DNA of 64,000 bases from the NCBI RefSeq assembly GCF_004135625.1, contig NZ_SDPV01000001.1, forward strand, positions 928,501-992,500, given 5' to 3'. This document shows, piece by piece, positions 1 through 7,631 of this stretch. The stretch is from Pelagerythrobacter rhizovicinus. Its GTDB lineage: Bacteria; Pseudomonadota; Alphaproteobacteria; Sphingomonadales; Sphingomonadaceae. How positions within the stretch are numbered: position 1 is the stretch's first letter; each line of letters starts with the position of its first letter. The position numbers and the translations under genes were made by a program. The notes beneath the pieces were generated by a model. It saw nothing but the letters and a program-made list of their open reading frames with translations, was not told the DNA's origin and searched no databases.

Positions 1-1
1 C

Positions 2-241
2 AGCGCGGAGCCGATCACCGGGACCGCGACGTTCAACGTCGAGCCCGAGCAGACCGGCAAGTACTTCAACAAGATCCAGTGCTTCTGCTTCACCGAGCAG
101 ACGCTGCAGCCCGGACAGGAAGTGCGCATGCCGGTGCTGTTCTTTATCGACCCGGCGATCCTCGACGATCCCAATGCGAGGGATGTCGAACAGATCACCT
201 TGAGCTACACTTTCCACCGCAAGCCGGAACCAGCTTCCTAG
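2..241 (+). CDS. ctaG: Cytochrome c oxidase assembly protein CtaG/Cox11, C-terminal part
   Basis: Only the last 79 codons lie in the window; the 5' end is off the edge. Cox11/CtaG is a membrane-anchored periplasmic protein that delivers copper to the CuB site of cytochrome c oxidase subunit I. The fragment holds the family signature [12 protein letters not shown], whose two cysteines bind copper, followed by the FFIDP block and the TLSYTF strand near the end, all in the expected order. The stop at 239-241 lies 63 bases before coxC, which fits the usual alphaproteobacterial order ctaG-coxC. Identity is near certain from the copper motif. Confidence 0.93.
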   Translation, partial: SAEPITGTATFNVEPEQTGKYFNKIQCFCFTEQTLQPGQEVRMPVLFFIDPAILDDPNARDVEQITLSYTFHRKPEPAS

Positions 242-304
242 CACTGGACCAACGGCGCGCCGCCGATTAAGGGCCGCGCAACGCTTTGACAGGACGTTCG
301 ATCA

Positions 305-1126
305 ATGGCCGGAACCAAGAACCACGACTATCACATTCTCCCGCCCGACATCTGGCCGCTGATCGGCTCGATCTCGGCTGTCACCTTCACCAGCGGCATG
401 GTGCTCTACATGCACGAGCTGGCCAACTGGCAGATCGTGGTCGGTCTCGGCATCGCGGGGCTGATCGCGACGTTCTTCAGCTGGTTCAGCAACATCGTGA
501 AAGAGGCGCAGGCCGGCTATCACACGCCGGTCGTGCAGCTTCACATGCGCTACGGCATGATCCTGTTCATCGCCTCCGAAGTCATGTTCTTCGCGGGCTG
601 GTTCTGGGCCTGGTTCGACTTCTCGCTGTTCCCCAGCACGCTTTCCGAAGTGGTCGGCGGCCAGTTCCCGCCGGTGGCGATCGAAGCGGTGATGAACCCG
701 TTCGACCTGCCGCTGCTCAACACCCTGATCCTGCTCTGCTCCGGCACCACGGTCACCTGGGCGCACCACTCGCTGATCCACGGTGACCGCGACGGGCTGA
801 AGAAGGGCCTGTGGCTGACGATCCTGCTCGGCATTCTGTTCAGCTGCATTCAGGCGTACGAGTACTGGCACGCGCCGTTCGAGTTCGGCGGCAACACCTA
901 CAGCTCGGCGTTCTACATGGCGACCGGCTTCCACGGCTTCCACGTGCTGGTCGGCACGATCTTCCTGATCGTCTGCCTGCGCCGGGCTTACCTCGGTCAC
1001 TTCACCCCGCGCCAGCACTTCGGCTTCGAAGCCGCCGCGTGGTACTGGCACTTCGTCGACGTGGTGTGGCTGTTCCTGTTCGTCGTGGTGTACGTTTGGG
1101 GCAGCTGGGGCGCGCCGGTCCATTGA
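305..1126 (+). CDS. coxC: Cytochrome c oxidase subunit III
   Basis: A 273-residue inner-membrane protein, normal length for the seven-helix form of subunit III of aa3-type oxidase. It begins with the characteristic KNHDYHILPPDIWPL region, followed by the HTPVVQLHMRYGMILFIASE segment with the conserved membrane glutamate, WAHHSLIHGD in the middle, and ATGFHGFHVLVGT and AAWYWHFVDVVWLFLF at the end. Subunit III stabilises the oxidase and lies next to the proton-uptake path. The ATG at 305 follows a purine-rich stretch. The stop codon overlaps the TTG start of the next gene, so the two are translationally coupled. Confidence 0.97.
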   Translation: MAGTKNHDYHILPPDIWPLIGSISAVTFTSGMVLYMHELANWQIVVGLGIAGLIATFFSWFSNIVKEAQAGYHTPVVQLHMRYGMILFIASEVMFFAGWFWAWFDFSLFPSTLSEVVGGQFPPVAIEAVMNPFDLPLLNTLILLCSGTTVTWAHHSLIHGDRDGLKKGLWLTILLGILFSCIQAYEYWHAPFEFGGNTYSSAFYMATGFHGFHVLVGTIFLIVCLRRAYLGHFTPRQHFGFEAAAWYWHFVDVVWLFLFVVVYVWGSWGAPVH

Positions 1127-1515
1127 TCGACCCGCGCGAGCCGCGAATCGAGAAGGGGCAGCCCGGTATCGCCGAGGCTGCCCTTTTCGCGTTGTGCCCC
1201 CGCTGCGGCGGGAAGACGCTGTTCGCGAGCGGCATCCGCTTCGCCGGCCGGTGCCGGACGTGCGACCTCGACTACGACAGCTTCAACGTCGGCGACGGTC
1301 CGGCTGCGTTCCTGACCTTGCTGATCGGCGCCGCGGTCACGGCGCTTGCGATTTCGGTCGAGCTGGCGTTCCGGCCGCCGCTCTGGTTGCATGCCTTGCT
1401 CTGGGTGCCGGTCACCGCCCTTGCGGTGATCTTCGGTCTTCGGATCGCCAAGGGGGCGTTGCTTGCGTCCGAATTCCGTAACCGTGCGAAGGAAGCGGGA
1501 GGCCGCGAGCAATGA
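1123..1515 (+). CDS. DUF983 zinc-ribbon membrane protein
   Basis: A protein of about 130 residues starting at TTG 1123, inside the coxC stop (TTGA overlap). The N-terminal half has two cysteine pairs, CPRCGG and CRTCDLDY, in a zinc-ribbon arrangement. The C-terminal half has two hydrophobic segments, around FLTLLIGAAVTALAI and WLHALLWVPVTALAVIFG. This matches the DUF983 family, found almost always beside cytochrome oxidase genes in alphaproteobacteria; its molecular role is unknown. It overlaps surf1 by four bases, so it belongs to the oxidase operon. The exact start is not certain. Confidence 0.85.
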   Translation: MIDPREPRIEKGQPGIAEAALFALCPRCGGKTLFASGIRFAGRCRTCDLDYDSFNVGDGPAAFLTLLIGAAVTALAISVELAFRPPLWLHALLWVPVTALAVIFGLRIAKGALLASEFRNRAKEAGGREQ

Positions 1516-2084
1516 TCCGGAAGGTCCCGATCGTACCGACAGCGATCGTCGCTATCGCCGTTGCGACGATGATCGCGCTCGGATTCTGGCAGCTCGGCCG
1601 CAAGGCGGAGAAAGAAGCGCTCCTCGCACGCTATGAACAGGCGCGCACGCTCTCCTCGGCGGTCGAATGGCCGCAGACCGAAGCAGACGTGGAAGTGGCG
1701 CTCTTTCGCCACGCCCAGCTCGATTGCGAGCGGGTCGTCGACCTGTCCGCCCGCGCGGGCACCAGCGTGGACGGCCGCAAGGGCTGGGCTCACATCGCTC
1801 GCTGCGCGATCGGCGACGGGCGGGAGGCCGACGTGGCCATTGGCTGGTCGGAGCGGCCTGTGGCCCCTGATTGGCAGGGCGGTGTGGTCGAAGGGATTGT
1901 CGCTCCCGGCCCGCGTCTTGTGGTCGCGCAGCCCACTGCGGGCCTCGTGCGGCTCGCGCCGCCCGATCCGGCGGACGTTCCCAACAATCACCTCGCCTAC
2001 GCCGGGCAGTGGTTCTTCTTCGCGCTTACGGCGCTGGTGATCTACGTTCTGGCGCTGCGGCGAAAGTGGAACTCCGCCGCCTGA
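1512..2084 (+). CDS. SURF1 family cytochrome oxidase biogenesis protein
   Basis: 190 residues. The N-terminal helix is followed by the SURF1 hallmark LGFWQLGRKAEKEALL, and the C-terminal part has NNHLAYAGQWFFFALTAL followed by a second helix and a basic tail. SURF1 helps insert haem a into subunit I of the oxidase. The protein is somewhat shorter than the usual 220-250 residues, mainly through a compact periplasmic domain. Its ATG overlaps the stop of the DUF983 gene (ATGA). It is the last gene of the ctaG-coxC-DUF983-surf1 block; the next genes are on the other strand. Confidence 0.93.
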   Translation: MIRKVPIVPTAIVAIAVATMIALGFWQLGRKAEKEALLARYEQARTLSSAVEWPQTEADVEVALFRHAQLDCERVVDLSARAGTSVDGRKGWAHIARCAIGDGREADVAIGWSERPVAPDWQGGVVEGIVAPGPRLVVAQPTAGLVRLAPPDPADVPNNHLAYAGQWFFFALTALVIYVLALRRKWNSAA

Positions 2085-2093
2085 ACTCGCGCC

Positions 2094-2453
2094 TCAGTCG
2101 CGCTTCTTGCGCACCAGGGACTCGAAATTGCCGTAGATCATCCGTTTCGGGTCCAGGAGCGGCTCGTCGCCCAGCTTCGCCATGCGGGGGTCCGCAGTCA
2201 TCCGTTCATGGCTGGCATCGGCGGTTTCCTTGTCGGGCCAGATGACCCAGGAGAAGACGACCTTCTCACCCTCCTGCAAGTCCACCGCGCGGCGGAAGTC
2301 GGTTCTTTCGCCATCGGGTACGTCGCTTTCCCAGTTCTCTGCGTGTTCCAGCGCGCCGTAGTCCTTGGCAATCTCCCACCAGCCCTCCGACACCTTGCGA
2401 AAGGCTTCCTTGTTGCGCTCGGGGACGGCGAGCACGAATCCGCTGATATACAT
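2094..2453 (-). CDS. DUF1428 family protein
   Basis: 119 residues beginning MYISGFVLAVP at the ATG 2453. The sequence has the compact antiparallel pattern of DUF1428 proteins: the MYI..FVLAVP opening strand, the GALEHAENWESDVPDG segment, a VVFSWVIWPDKETAD strand, and a KRMIYGNFE ending. The fold is a dimeric alpha/beta-barrel of the ABM type and its function is unknown. It follows the SRPBCC gene on the same strand with a 38-base gap, and the two probably form an operon under the ArsR regulator at 3036. Pairing of DUF1428 and AHSA1-type genes with an ArsR regulator is common in proteobacteria. Confidence 0.85.
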   Translation of the reverse strand: MYISGFVLAVPERNKEAFRKVSEGWWEIAKDYGALEHAENWESDVPDGERTDFRRAVDLQEGEKVVFSWVIWPDKETADASHERMTADPRMAKLGDEPLLDPKRMIYGNFESLVRKKRD

Positions 2454-2491
2454 GAGGCACCCTCCTTGCTGGCCGGAGCGCCGGCCGCCGA

Positions 2492-2974
2492 TTACTTGTA
2501 CATTCCCTCCCGCAGGTTGATCCCATGTTCGAGCCAGGCCTTGAGCGCGCAGAGCATCTGGCTCCAGCCCTGGCAGTTGCCGTAGCTGGCCTTGAGCGCG
2601 CCCTGATTTTCGCGCCAGCCCTCTTCGGCGATTTCGACCAGCGTGCGGCCGTCCTCGAGCGGCTTGAAGGTCATCGTCACGGTCGTGCGGTAGTCCGCAC
2701 CGACTGACTCGGCGCCCTCGACATTCGGCGCTTCGCCTTCGCTGGCATCCCATTCCAGCACGATCCGTTCGTTCGGCACGACCTCGATCACGTAGACGGG
2801 AAATGCGCCGGGGAAATCCAGGAAGTCCCAGGTCACCGTGGTTCCGGTCTCGATCCGTCCCTGCGCGCCGCCCGTGGTGAAATAGCGCGAGAGCTGACGG
2901 GGATCGGCAACCGCCTCGAACACTTCGTGCACGGGCCTGGCGATCCGCGCCGCCACTCTGAATTTCAGTTCCAT
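2492..2974 (-). CDS. AHSA1-type SRPBCC (START-like) domain protein
   Basis: 160 residues from ATG 2974. The single SRPBCC domain is seen in RIARPVHEVFEAVADPRQL, the YFTTGGAQG loop, the TWDFLDFPG and VLEWDASEG strands, and the long C-terminal helix with EEGWRENQGALKASYGN and GWSQMLCALKAWLEHG. Proteins of this family bind hydrophobic ligands in a deep cavity; the ligand here is unknown. The open frame extends further upstream, but that part runs into the divergent regulator, so the internal ATG is preferred. The gene is divergent from the ArsR regulator at 3036, with 61 bases between the two starts. Confidence 0.85.
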   Translation of the reverse strand: MELKFRVAARIARPVHEVFEAVADPRQLSRYFTTGGAQGRIETGTTVTWDFLDFPGAFPVYVIEVVPNERIVLEWDASEGEAPNVEGAESVGADYRTTVTMTFKPLEDGRTLVEIAEEGWRENQGALKASYGNCQGWSQMLCALKAWLEHGINLREGMYK

Positions 2975-3017
2975 CGCAACTGTTCCTTTCGAGTCGCCGC
3001 TTGATCGAGGAAGAAAT

Positions 3018-3037
3018 ATGTTATAAAAACATAACAT
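3018..3037. promoter_or_regulatory. Perfect 7-bp inverted repeat over the ArsR-family start codon
   Basis: Arms ATGTTAT (3018-3024) and ATAACAT (3031-3037) are exact reverse complements separated by six A-rich bases. The right arm includes the first two bases of the start codon of the ArsR-type gene at 3036, and the site lies between the divergent genes. The AT content stands out sharply from the GC-rich surroundings. The size and symmetry fit an operator for a dimeric winged-helix ArsR regulator, so autoregulation and co-repression of the SRPBCC/DUF1428 genes is inferred. Confidence 0.65.
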
Positions 3038-3383
3038 GTCAATCGAAGACGATCTCGATGCCGTGTTCAAGGCGCTGGCCAATCCCGTGCGCCGGGCGAT
3101 CTGCGACGCGCTGAAGCTGCGCCCGCTTACGACCAAGCAACTCTGCGCCTGCTTCGAAGAGCTCGATCGGACCACGGTGATGATGCATCTGCGCGTGCTG
3201 GAGGAGGCGGGGCTGGTGGTGCCGGTGCGCAAGGGGCGGGAGAGGTTCAACTATCTCGACGCCATGCCGATTCAGGCCATCCACGAGCGCTGGATCGGCC
3301 CGCATGCGGCGGCCGCCGCCACGGGCCTGCATCGTCTCAAACAGGGGCTGGAGCAGGATGCAACCGAAGCCCATTCGCGCTGA
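3036..3383 (+). CDS. ArsR/SmtB-family winged-helix transcriptional regulator
   Basis: 115 residues. The winged helix-turn-helix is clear: DAVFKALANPVRRAICDALK, then TTKQLCACFEELDRTTVMMH as the recognition unit, then LRVLEEAGLVVPVRKGRERF as the wing. No canonical metal-binding CxC of the SmtB type is seen; two cysteines in LCACFEE lie in the helix-turn-helix region. It resembles ArsR regulators paired with AHSA1 proteins rather than metal sensors. The start codon lies within a palindrome at 3018-3037, which suggests that it represses itself and the divergent operon. The downstream DNA carries repeat elements. Confidence 0.87.
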   Translation: MSIEDDLDAVFKALANPVRRAICDALKLRPLTTKQLCACFEELDRTTVMMHLRVLEEAGLVVPVRKGRERFNYLDAMPIQAIHERWIGPHAAAAATGLHRLKQGLEQDATEAHSR

Positions 3384-3388
3384 AACGT

Positions 3389-3468
3389 GCCGATCCCCCG
3401 CGCAGGCGGGGATGGTCGGCGGACGGAGCGCCAGTGGCCTGAGGCCCCCGCCTGCGCGGGGGATCGGC
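3389..3468. repeat. Palindromic dispersed repeat, copy 1
   Basis: Arms of 23 bases at 3389-3411 and 3446-3468 are exact reverse complements (GCCGATCCCCCGCGCAGGCG and so on) around a 34-base centre that contains GCGCCAGTGGCCTGAGG. Two related copies occur at about 9184-9255 and 10218-10316. This is the kind of REP/BIME-like element scattered through sphingomonad genomes. Here it follows the stop of the ArsR gene by only a few bases and could fold into a long hairpin that ends transcription. Confidence 0.75.
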
Positions 3469-3605
3469 GCGATCTTTGAGGCCGGCGAAGCTTTGCCATA
3501 CGCAGCCTCCACTTCGCTCGACTGGACCGCTCGATTGGTGACGGCGAGCTGCCTTGCCCGTTCCTGGCGGGAATGTTTCGGATCGCGGATGGAAACAGGG
3601 TCGAT

Positions 3606-3744
3606 TCACGCGGAGACGCGGAGACGCGGAGAGAAGGTTCGGGCCGACAGGCCCCTTACCCGTCTCAACATCGCACCACGATCCGGCGTTGAGGCAGGAA
3701 AGGCCGCTTCGCGGCCAGCACGCCATCTCCGCGTCTCCGCGTGA
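3606..3744. repeat. 139-bp element bounded by perfect 19-bp inverted repeats
   Basis: The left arm TCACGCGGAGACGCGGAGA (3606-3624) is the exact reverse complement of 3726-3744. The GGAGACGC unit is itself tandemly repeated within each arm. The interior has no gene and contains a small GGCCGC/GCGGCC hairpin. It differs in sequence from the palindromic family at 3389 and looks like a separate miniature element, perhaps a non-autonomous mobile element or structured repeat. No transposase is near. Confidence 0.65.
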
Positions 3745-3890
3745 TTCCAAATCCCTGCGCCCTTCGCGGTCTCTGCGCGAATCCCCGAAAAGGCAGCCAA
3801 TCGGCTTCGCTCACGACGAACGGGGATTTGGGGTGCCATAAGCGCCGCTTGCTTGCTCGCCGCCCTGCGCGCGGCTAACCGCTTGCGACG

Positions 3891-5294
3891 ATGGAATACC
3901 TATCCACCCGCGGAAGCGCCCAAAACCCCGATGGCGGGCCGCTCGATTTCGAAGGCGTCACGCTCGCCGGTCTGGCGAACGACGGCGGGCTCTACCTGCC
4001 TCGCGAATGGCCGCAGTTCTCGCCTGGCGAGATCGCCGGGCTCGCCGGTCTTCCCTACGCGGAGCTTGCCGCGCGGGTGATGCAGCCGTTCGTCGGCGAC
4101 AGCCTGACGCCCGAGCGCCTGCGCGAGCTGTGCGAGGAAGCCTACGCCCGCTTCGCGCACAAGGCGGTGACGCCACTGGTCCAGCTCGACCAGCGCAACT
4201 GGCTGCTCGAGCTGTTCCATGGGCCCACGCTGGCGTTCAAGGATGTCGCACTGCAACTGCTCGGCCTTCTGTTCGAGGAATTCCTCGGTCGCCGCGGAGA
4301 GAGGCTGACGATCGTGGGTGCGACCAGCGGCGATACCGGCTCGGCTGCAATCGATGCGGTTGCGGGCCGCGAGGGCGTCGAGATCTTCATGCTCCATCCC
4401 AAGGGCCGCGTCAGTGACGTGCAGCGCCGCCAGATGACCACCGTGCTCGCGCCTAACGTCCACAATATCGCGATCGAGGGCAGCTTCGACGACGCGCAAG
4501 CCATGGTAAAGCGGATGTTCGCCGATACCGCGCTCACCGGCCGCGTGCGGCTCGGCGCGGTGAACTCGATCAACTGGGCGCGGCTGATGGCGCAGGTCGT
4601 CTATTACTTTGCCGCCGCGCTGCAACTCGGCGCGCCGCAGCGCAAGGTCGCGTTCAGCGTTCCGACCGGCAACTTCGGCGACGTCTTCGCCGGCTATGTC
4701 GCCGCGAAGATGGGTCTGCCGGTAGAGCGGCTGATCGTGGCCACCAACGTCAACGACATCCTCCACCGCGCGCTGTCCGACGGCGACTATTCGACCGGCG
4801 AGGTGACGCCGACCGCCGCGCCTTCGATGGACATTCAGGTGAGCTCCAATTTCGAGCGCCTGCTGTTCGACTGCGGCGGACGCGACGGCGCGGCGTTGGC
4901 CGAACAGATGCGCGGTTTCGAGGCGACGAAGGCGATGCGCCTCACCAACGCGCAGCGCGAAGGTGCCGCGGCACTCTTCACCAGCGCGCGCGCCGATCAG
5001 GACGAGATGGCCCAGGCGATGCGCTGGGCGTGGGAGAATTGCGGCGAGACCGTCGACCCGCATACCGCGATCGGCCTCCACGCGGCGCGTCTGCAGGACC
5101 TCGACGCACCCGTCGTGACGCTCGCCACCGCGCATCCGGCCAAGTTCCGCGATACGGTGGAGCGCGCGACCGGGACCCGCCCGCCGCTGCCCCCGCGCGT
5201 CGGCGACCTGTTTGCGCGCGAGGAGCGCTTTACCGAACTGCCCGGCGACTATGATGCGGTTGTCACATACATCGCCGAGCATGCGGGCGTGTGA
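3891..5294 (+). CDS. thrC: Threonine synthase
   Basis: 467 residues, the usual length for the proteobacterial/fungal-type enzyme that converts O-phosphohomoserine to threonine with PLP. The N-terminus MEYLSTRGSAQ is typical of the family. The PLP lysine is in LAFKD (about residue 117), and the phosphate-binding region GATSGDTGSAAI follows. SVPTGNFGDVFAGYVA and TVDPHTAIGLHAA are further family blocks. It starts after the repeat-bearing interval, and a methyltransferase gene follows 34 bases downstream, so a promoter is expected just upstream although no clear consensus was found. Confidence 0.97.
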   Translation: MEYLSTRGSAQNPDGGPLDFEGVTLAGLANDGGLYLPREWPQFSPGEIAGLAGLPYAELAARVMQPFVGDSLTPERLRELCEEAYARFAHKAVTPLVQLDQRNWLLELFHGPTLAFKDVALQLLGLLFEEFLGRRGERLTIVGATSGDTGSAAIDAVAGREGVEIFMLHPKGRVSDVQRRQMTTVLAPNVHNIAIEGSFDDAQAMVKRMFADTALTGRVRLGAVNSINWARLMAQVVYYFAAALQLGAPQRKVAFSVPTGNFGDVFAGYVAAKMGLPVERLIVATNVNDILHRALSDGDYSTGEVTPTAAPSMDIQVSSNFERLLFDCGGRDGAALAEQMRGFEATKAMRLTNAQREGAAALFTSARADQDEMAQAMRWAWENCGETVDPHTAIGLHAARLQDLDAPVVTLATAHPAKFRDTVERATGTRPPLPPRVGDLFAREERFTELPGDYDAVVTYIAEHAGV

Positions 5295-5328
5295 TCGTGG
5301 CCTCTCCGCGTGAACGACAAGGTCCGGT

Positions 5329-6219
5329 ATGGCTCGCCTGATCGAAACCCCGCAGGTCATGATCGGCGAACCCTGGGCCGACTACGGGCTCGTCGACAGC
5401 GGTAACGGCCGCAAGCTCGAGCGCTACGGCCGTTACCGCTTCATCCGGCCCGAGCCGCAGGCCCTGTGGACCCCGCGCGGTGCCGACTGGCGGGCGCATG
5501 GCGAGTTCGCGCCCGGCTCGGACGAGGATGGCGGCGGCCGCTGGCAGTTCGCGGAGCCGGTTCCGGCGGAGGGCTGGCCGCTTTCCTGGAACGAGGTGCG
5601 CTTCACCGCGCAATGCACGCCCTTCCGCCACCTCGGGTTCTTTCCCGACATGGCGCCGGTGTGGGAGTGGATGGGCGCGCAGCTCGGCGCGGCCGAGGAT
5701 GCGCAGCTCCTCAACCTGTTCGGCTATACCGGCGTCGGGACCCTGGCGCTCAGCCGCTTCGGGCAGATCGCGCATGTCGACGCCTCGAAGAAGTCCGTCG
5801 CGCAGGCGCGCGAGAACGCGGCGCTTTCGGGCATGGAGGATCGCCCGGTCCGCTGGCTAGTCGACGACGCGGTCAAGTTCGCCGCGCGCGAGGTGCGGCG
5901 CGGGCGGCGCTATGACGGGATCATCCTCGATCCGCCCAAGTTCGGGCGCGGCCCGAACGGGGAAGTCTGGCGGATCGAAGAGGGGCTACCCGGCCTCGTC
6001 CACGATTGCCGCAAGCTGCTGGATGGCGAGAGCCGTTTCCTTTTCCTCACCGTCTACGCGGTGCGCATGAGCAGCCTCGCGCTCGCCGGACTGCTGGCTG
6101 AAGTTATGGAGGATTTGCCGGGGGAAATCCAACACGGCGACCTTTCTGTGCGCGAGGATAGTAAAGATCCCCGCCTCCTCCCCACCGCAATCTTCGCCCG
6201 CTGGTCCAATCCGGGCTAA
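5329..6219 (+). CDS. Class I SAM-dependent methyltransferase, RlmI/RlmK-like
   Basis: 296 residues. The SAM-binding motif I is LLNLFGYTGVGTLALSRFG, followed by the acidic strand HVDASKKSVAQARENA, and the catalytic-type motif IILDPPKFGRG. The DPPKF motif is shared with 23S rRNA cytosine-C5 and guanine-N2 methyltransferases (RlmI, RlmL C-terminal domain). There is no N-terminal PUA domain, only a short beta-rich region (residues 1-90), so the substrate cannot be named. It lies between thrC and folB on the same strand; the gap to folB is only nine bases. Confidence 0.85.
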   Translation: MARLIETPQVMIGEPWADYGLVDSGNGRKLERYGRYRFIRPEPQALWTPRGADWRAHGEFAPGSDEDGGGRWQFAEPVPAEGWPLSWNEVRFTAQCTPFRHLGFFPDMAPVWEWMGAQLGAAEDAQLLNLFGYTGVGTLALSRFGQIAHVDASKKSVAQARENAALSGMEDRPVRWLVDDAVKFAAREVRRGRRYDGIILDPPKFGRGPNGEVWRIEEGLPGLVHDCRKLLDGESRFLFLTVYAVRMSSLALAGLLAEVMEDLPGEIQHGDLSVREDSKDPRLLPTAIFARWSNPG

Positions 6220-6228
6220 GCGCAGCAC

Positions 6229-6600
6229 ATGGCCGATTCGCTGATCCTCGAAGTCGCCGATCTCGAGCACGATGTCCTCACCGGCATCTACTCGGAGGAG
6301 ACCGGCAAGCCGCAGCCGCTGCGGATATCCATCAGCGCGCAACTCAAGTGCGCGGCCCGCTACGCGCCCGATACGCCGCTGGACGCGAGCAAGAACTACA
6401 TGGACCTGAAGTTCGCCGCCACCGAAGCGCTTCCGCCCGGCGAGCACTTCAAGCTGATCGAGGCGGTCGCCGACCATATCTGCGAAACGCTGTTCCTGCA
6501 GGACGAACGGGTCGAGGCGGTGACGGTGAAGATCGTCAAGCTCGCTATCGCGGAAGGCAACGAGAAGATCGGCATCACGCTGACCCGCGAGCGCCGCTGA
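6229..6600 (+). CDS. folB: Dihydroneopterin aldolase family protein
   Basis: 123 residues, the size of FolB, which cleaves 7,8-dihydroneopterin in folate synthesis. The N-terminal EVADLEHDVLTGIYSEETGK resembles the family segment that carries the active-site glutamate, followed by PQPLRISISAQLK. The later LIEAVADHICETLF helix and VTVKIVKLAIAEG strand also match the tunnelling fold. It lacks some of the strongest FolB consensus residues, so a divergent dihydroneopterin aldolase/epimerase is possible. Its stop overlaps the start of the next small gene. Confidence 0.78.
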   Translation: MADSLILEVADLEHDVLTGIYSEETGKPQPLRISISAQLKCAARYAPDTPLDASKNYMDLKFAATEALPPGEHFKLIEAVADHICETLFLQDERVEAVTVKIVKLAIAEGNEKIGITLTRERR

Positions 6601-6938
6601 TGAAGCGGATCGCGGTGGACGATCTGCCGGAAGATCCCCTCTCCGCCGCGGGCGTGTTCCACCAGCACTGGCTGCCTCGTGCCGAGGATGCACTCGCAGC
6701 GGGCGACGATCTGCTGCTCGTCTTCGCGCCGGCCGATCACACGCATCGCGCCTGGCGACTTGCCGCCGTCGCCGGTCTGGCGCGGAAGCACGCACCGCTG
6801 CGCGTCAACGCCGTCACGGGGGAAGGGGAGGCGATTGCCGGAGCCGAGCGATACCTGGCCGCTGCGCCCGGCGTGACGGGGCAATATCTGCCACTCGACG
6901 GGGACGGTGCCGGGGATCCGTTGGGCGCGGCGCGTTAG
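6600..6938 (+). CDS. Small Rossmann-like hypothetical protein
   Basis: 112 residues starting at ATG 6600, which shares the last base of the folB stop, so the two are coupled. The sequence has one hydrophobic strand DDLLLVFAPADH followed by a helix WRLAAVAGLARKHAP and a second strand LRVNAVTGEG, giving part of a Rossmann-type fold. Catalytic residues of a known family are not evident. Homologues next to folB in Erythrobacter-like genomes are usually called Rossmann-fold domain proteins; that recollection is not verified here. Its stop overlaps the 3' end of the convergent lipoprotein gene. Confidence 0.7.
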   Translation: MKRIAVDDLPEDPLSAAGVFHQHWLPRAEDALAAGDDLLLVFAPADHTHRAWRLAAVAGLARKHAPLRVNAVTGEGEAIAGAERYLAAAPGVTGQYLPLDGDGAGDPLGAAR

Positions 6939-7444
6939 CGGATGCTGCGCAGTTCCGTGAGGATCGCGTCCTCTTGCGCAATCATATCGACGACCTCGCT
7001 GCGCGCAGCGGCGATCGGCTCTCGCAATTCGAAGGCGAGGGTCGCATCGGCGAATATCAGGTCGAGATCGCCCAGCGCGACCGCGGTCCTGCTGCGATGC
7101 GAATCGAGATCAGCCAGCGCGACCTGTGCGGCGGCCCAGCCATTCGTTTCAACGCCTGCTCCGCGAGCGGCCTCGATCGCGCGGCGCGCGCCCGGCACGG
7201 CTTGCGTAAATGCCTGATGGGCGCTCGCAGCCTCAGCCTCTAGCTGGGAGAGCCGCTGGAGCAGATCGGCGCTCGGCGCCGCTGGCGGGGCCGGGGCTTC
7301 GGTTGCCGGAGCAGGTTCGAACGTGCCCTCGACACGCTCCGCATCGCGGATCGCCAACGACGGGTAGTCGGCTTTGCCGCCAGCGCAGGCGGCCAGCGGG
7401 GCAGCGAGAACGAGGGGCGCGATGCGGGTGAGGGCTTGCTTCAT
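6935..7444 (-). CDS. Hypothetical lipoprotein
   Basis: 169 residues with a lipoprotein signal: a basic start, a hydrophobic stretch APLVLAAP, and the lipobox LAAC with the acylated cysteine at residue 20. After an Ala/Pro-rich linker (EAPAPPAAPSAD), the rest is mostly alpha-helical, rich in Ala, Glu and Leu, for example LQRLSQLEAEAASAHQAF and DAILTELRSIR. I do not recognise a family. It is probably anchored to the outer membrane with a helical periplasmic domain. It is divergent from rplU and convergent with the small gene at 6600. Confidence 0.75.
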   Translation of the reverse strand: MKQALTRIAPLVLAAPLAACAGGKADYPSLAIRDAERVEGTFEPAPATEAPAPPAAPSADLLQRLSQLEAEAASAHQAFTQAVPGARRAIEAARGAGVETNGWAAAQVALADLDSHRSRTAVALGDLDLIFADATLAFELREPIAAARSEVVDMIAQEDAILTELRSIR

Positions 7445-7509
7445 TCTGCAAGGCTCATAGCATGCACCCCGCGCTGCGCCAGATGGCGTTCGCAGGCGGA
7501 TTTCCGCCG

Positions 7510-7538
7510 TTGACTTGCGCGGGCGGTTCCCTTAACGG
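7510..7538 (+). promoter_or_regulatory. Candidate promoter for rplU-rpmA
   Basis: A -35-like TTGACT (7510-7515) and a -10-like TAACGG (7533-7538) are separated by 17 bases, about 94 bases before the rplU start. The spacing and the -35 match the housekeeping consensus; the -10 match is weak. The position is where a promoter for the divergent ribosomal-protein operon is expected. Confidence 0.45.
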
Positions 7539-7555
7539 CACCCATCTTTCCGGAC

Positions 7556-7600
7556 ACCGCCATTGGCGGTATTTCGGTCGCGCCTCTTCCACCACGGTGG
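7556..7600 (+). promoter_or_regulatory. Hairpins in the rplU leader
   Basis: Two short perfect hairpins lie in the untranslated leader: ACCGCC-ATT-GGCGGT at 7556-7570 and CCACC-AC-GGTGG at 7589-7600. The second lies about 30 bases before the start codon. Ribosomal protein operons often carry leaders bound by their own product; whether this one does is inference. Confidence 0.3.
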
Positions 7601-7631
7601 AGGCACAGCAAAGAGAATGGAAGTTACCACC

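Larger units (their letters stand above)
3384..3890. other. Non-coding interval holding two inverted-repeat elements
   Basis: No credible gene lies in these 507 bases between the ArsR-type regulator and thrC. The interval holds a 23-bp-arm palindrome (3389-3468) and a second inverted repeat of 139 bp (3606-3744), listed separately. The remaining bases, including the 50 before thrC, show no strong promoter consensus. Confidence 0.7.
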
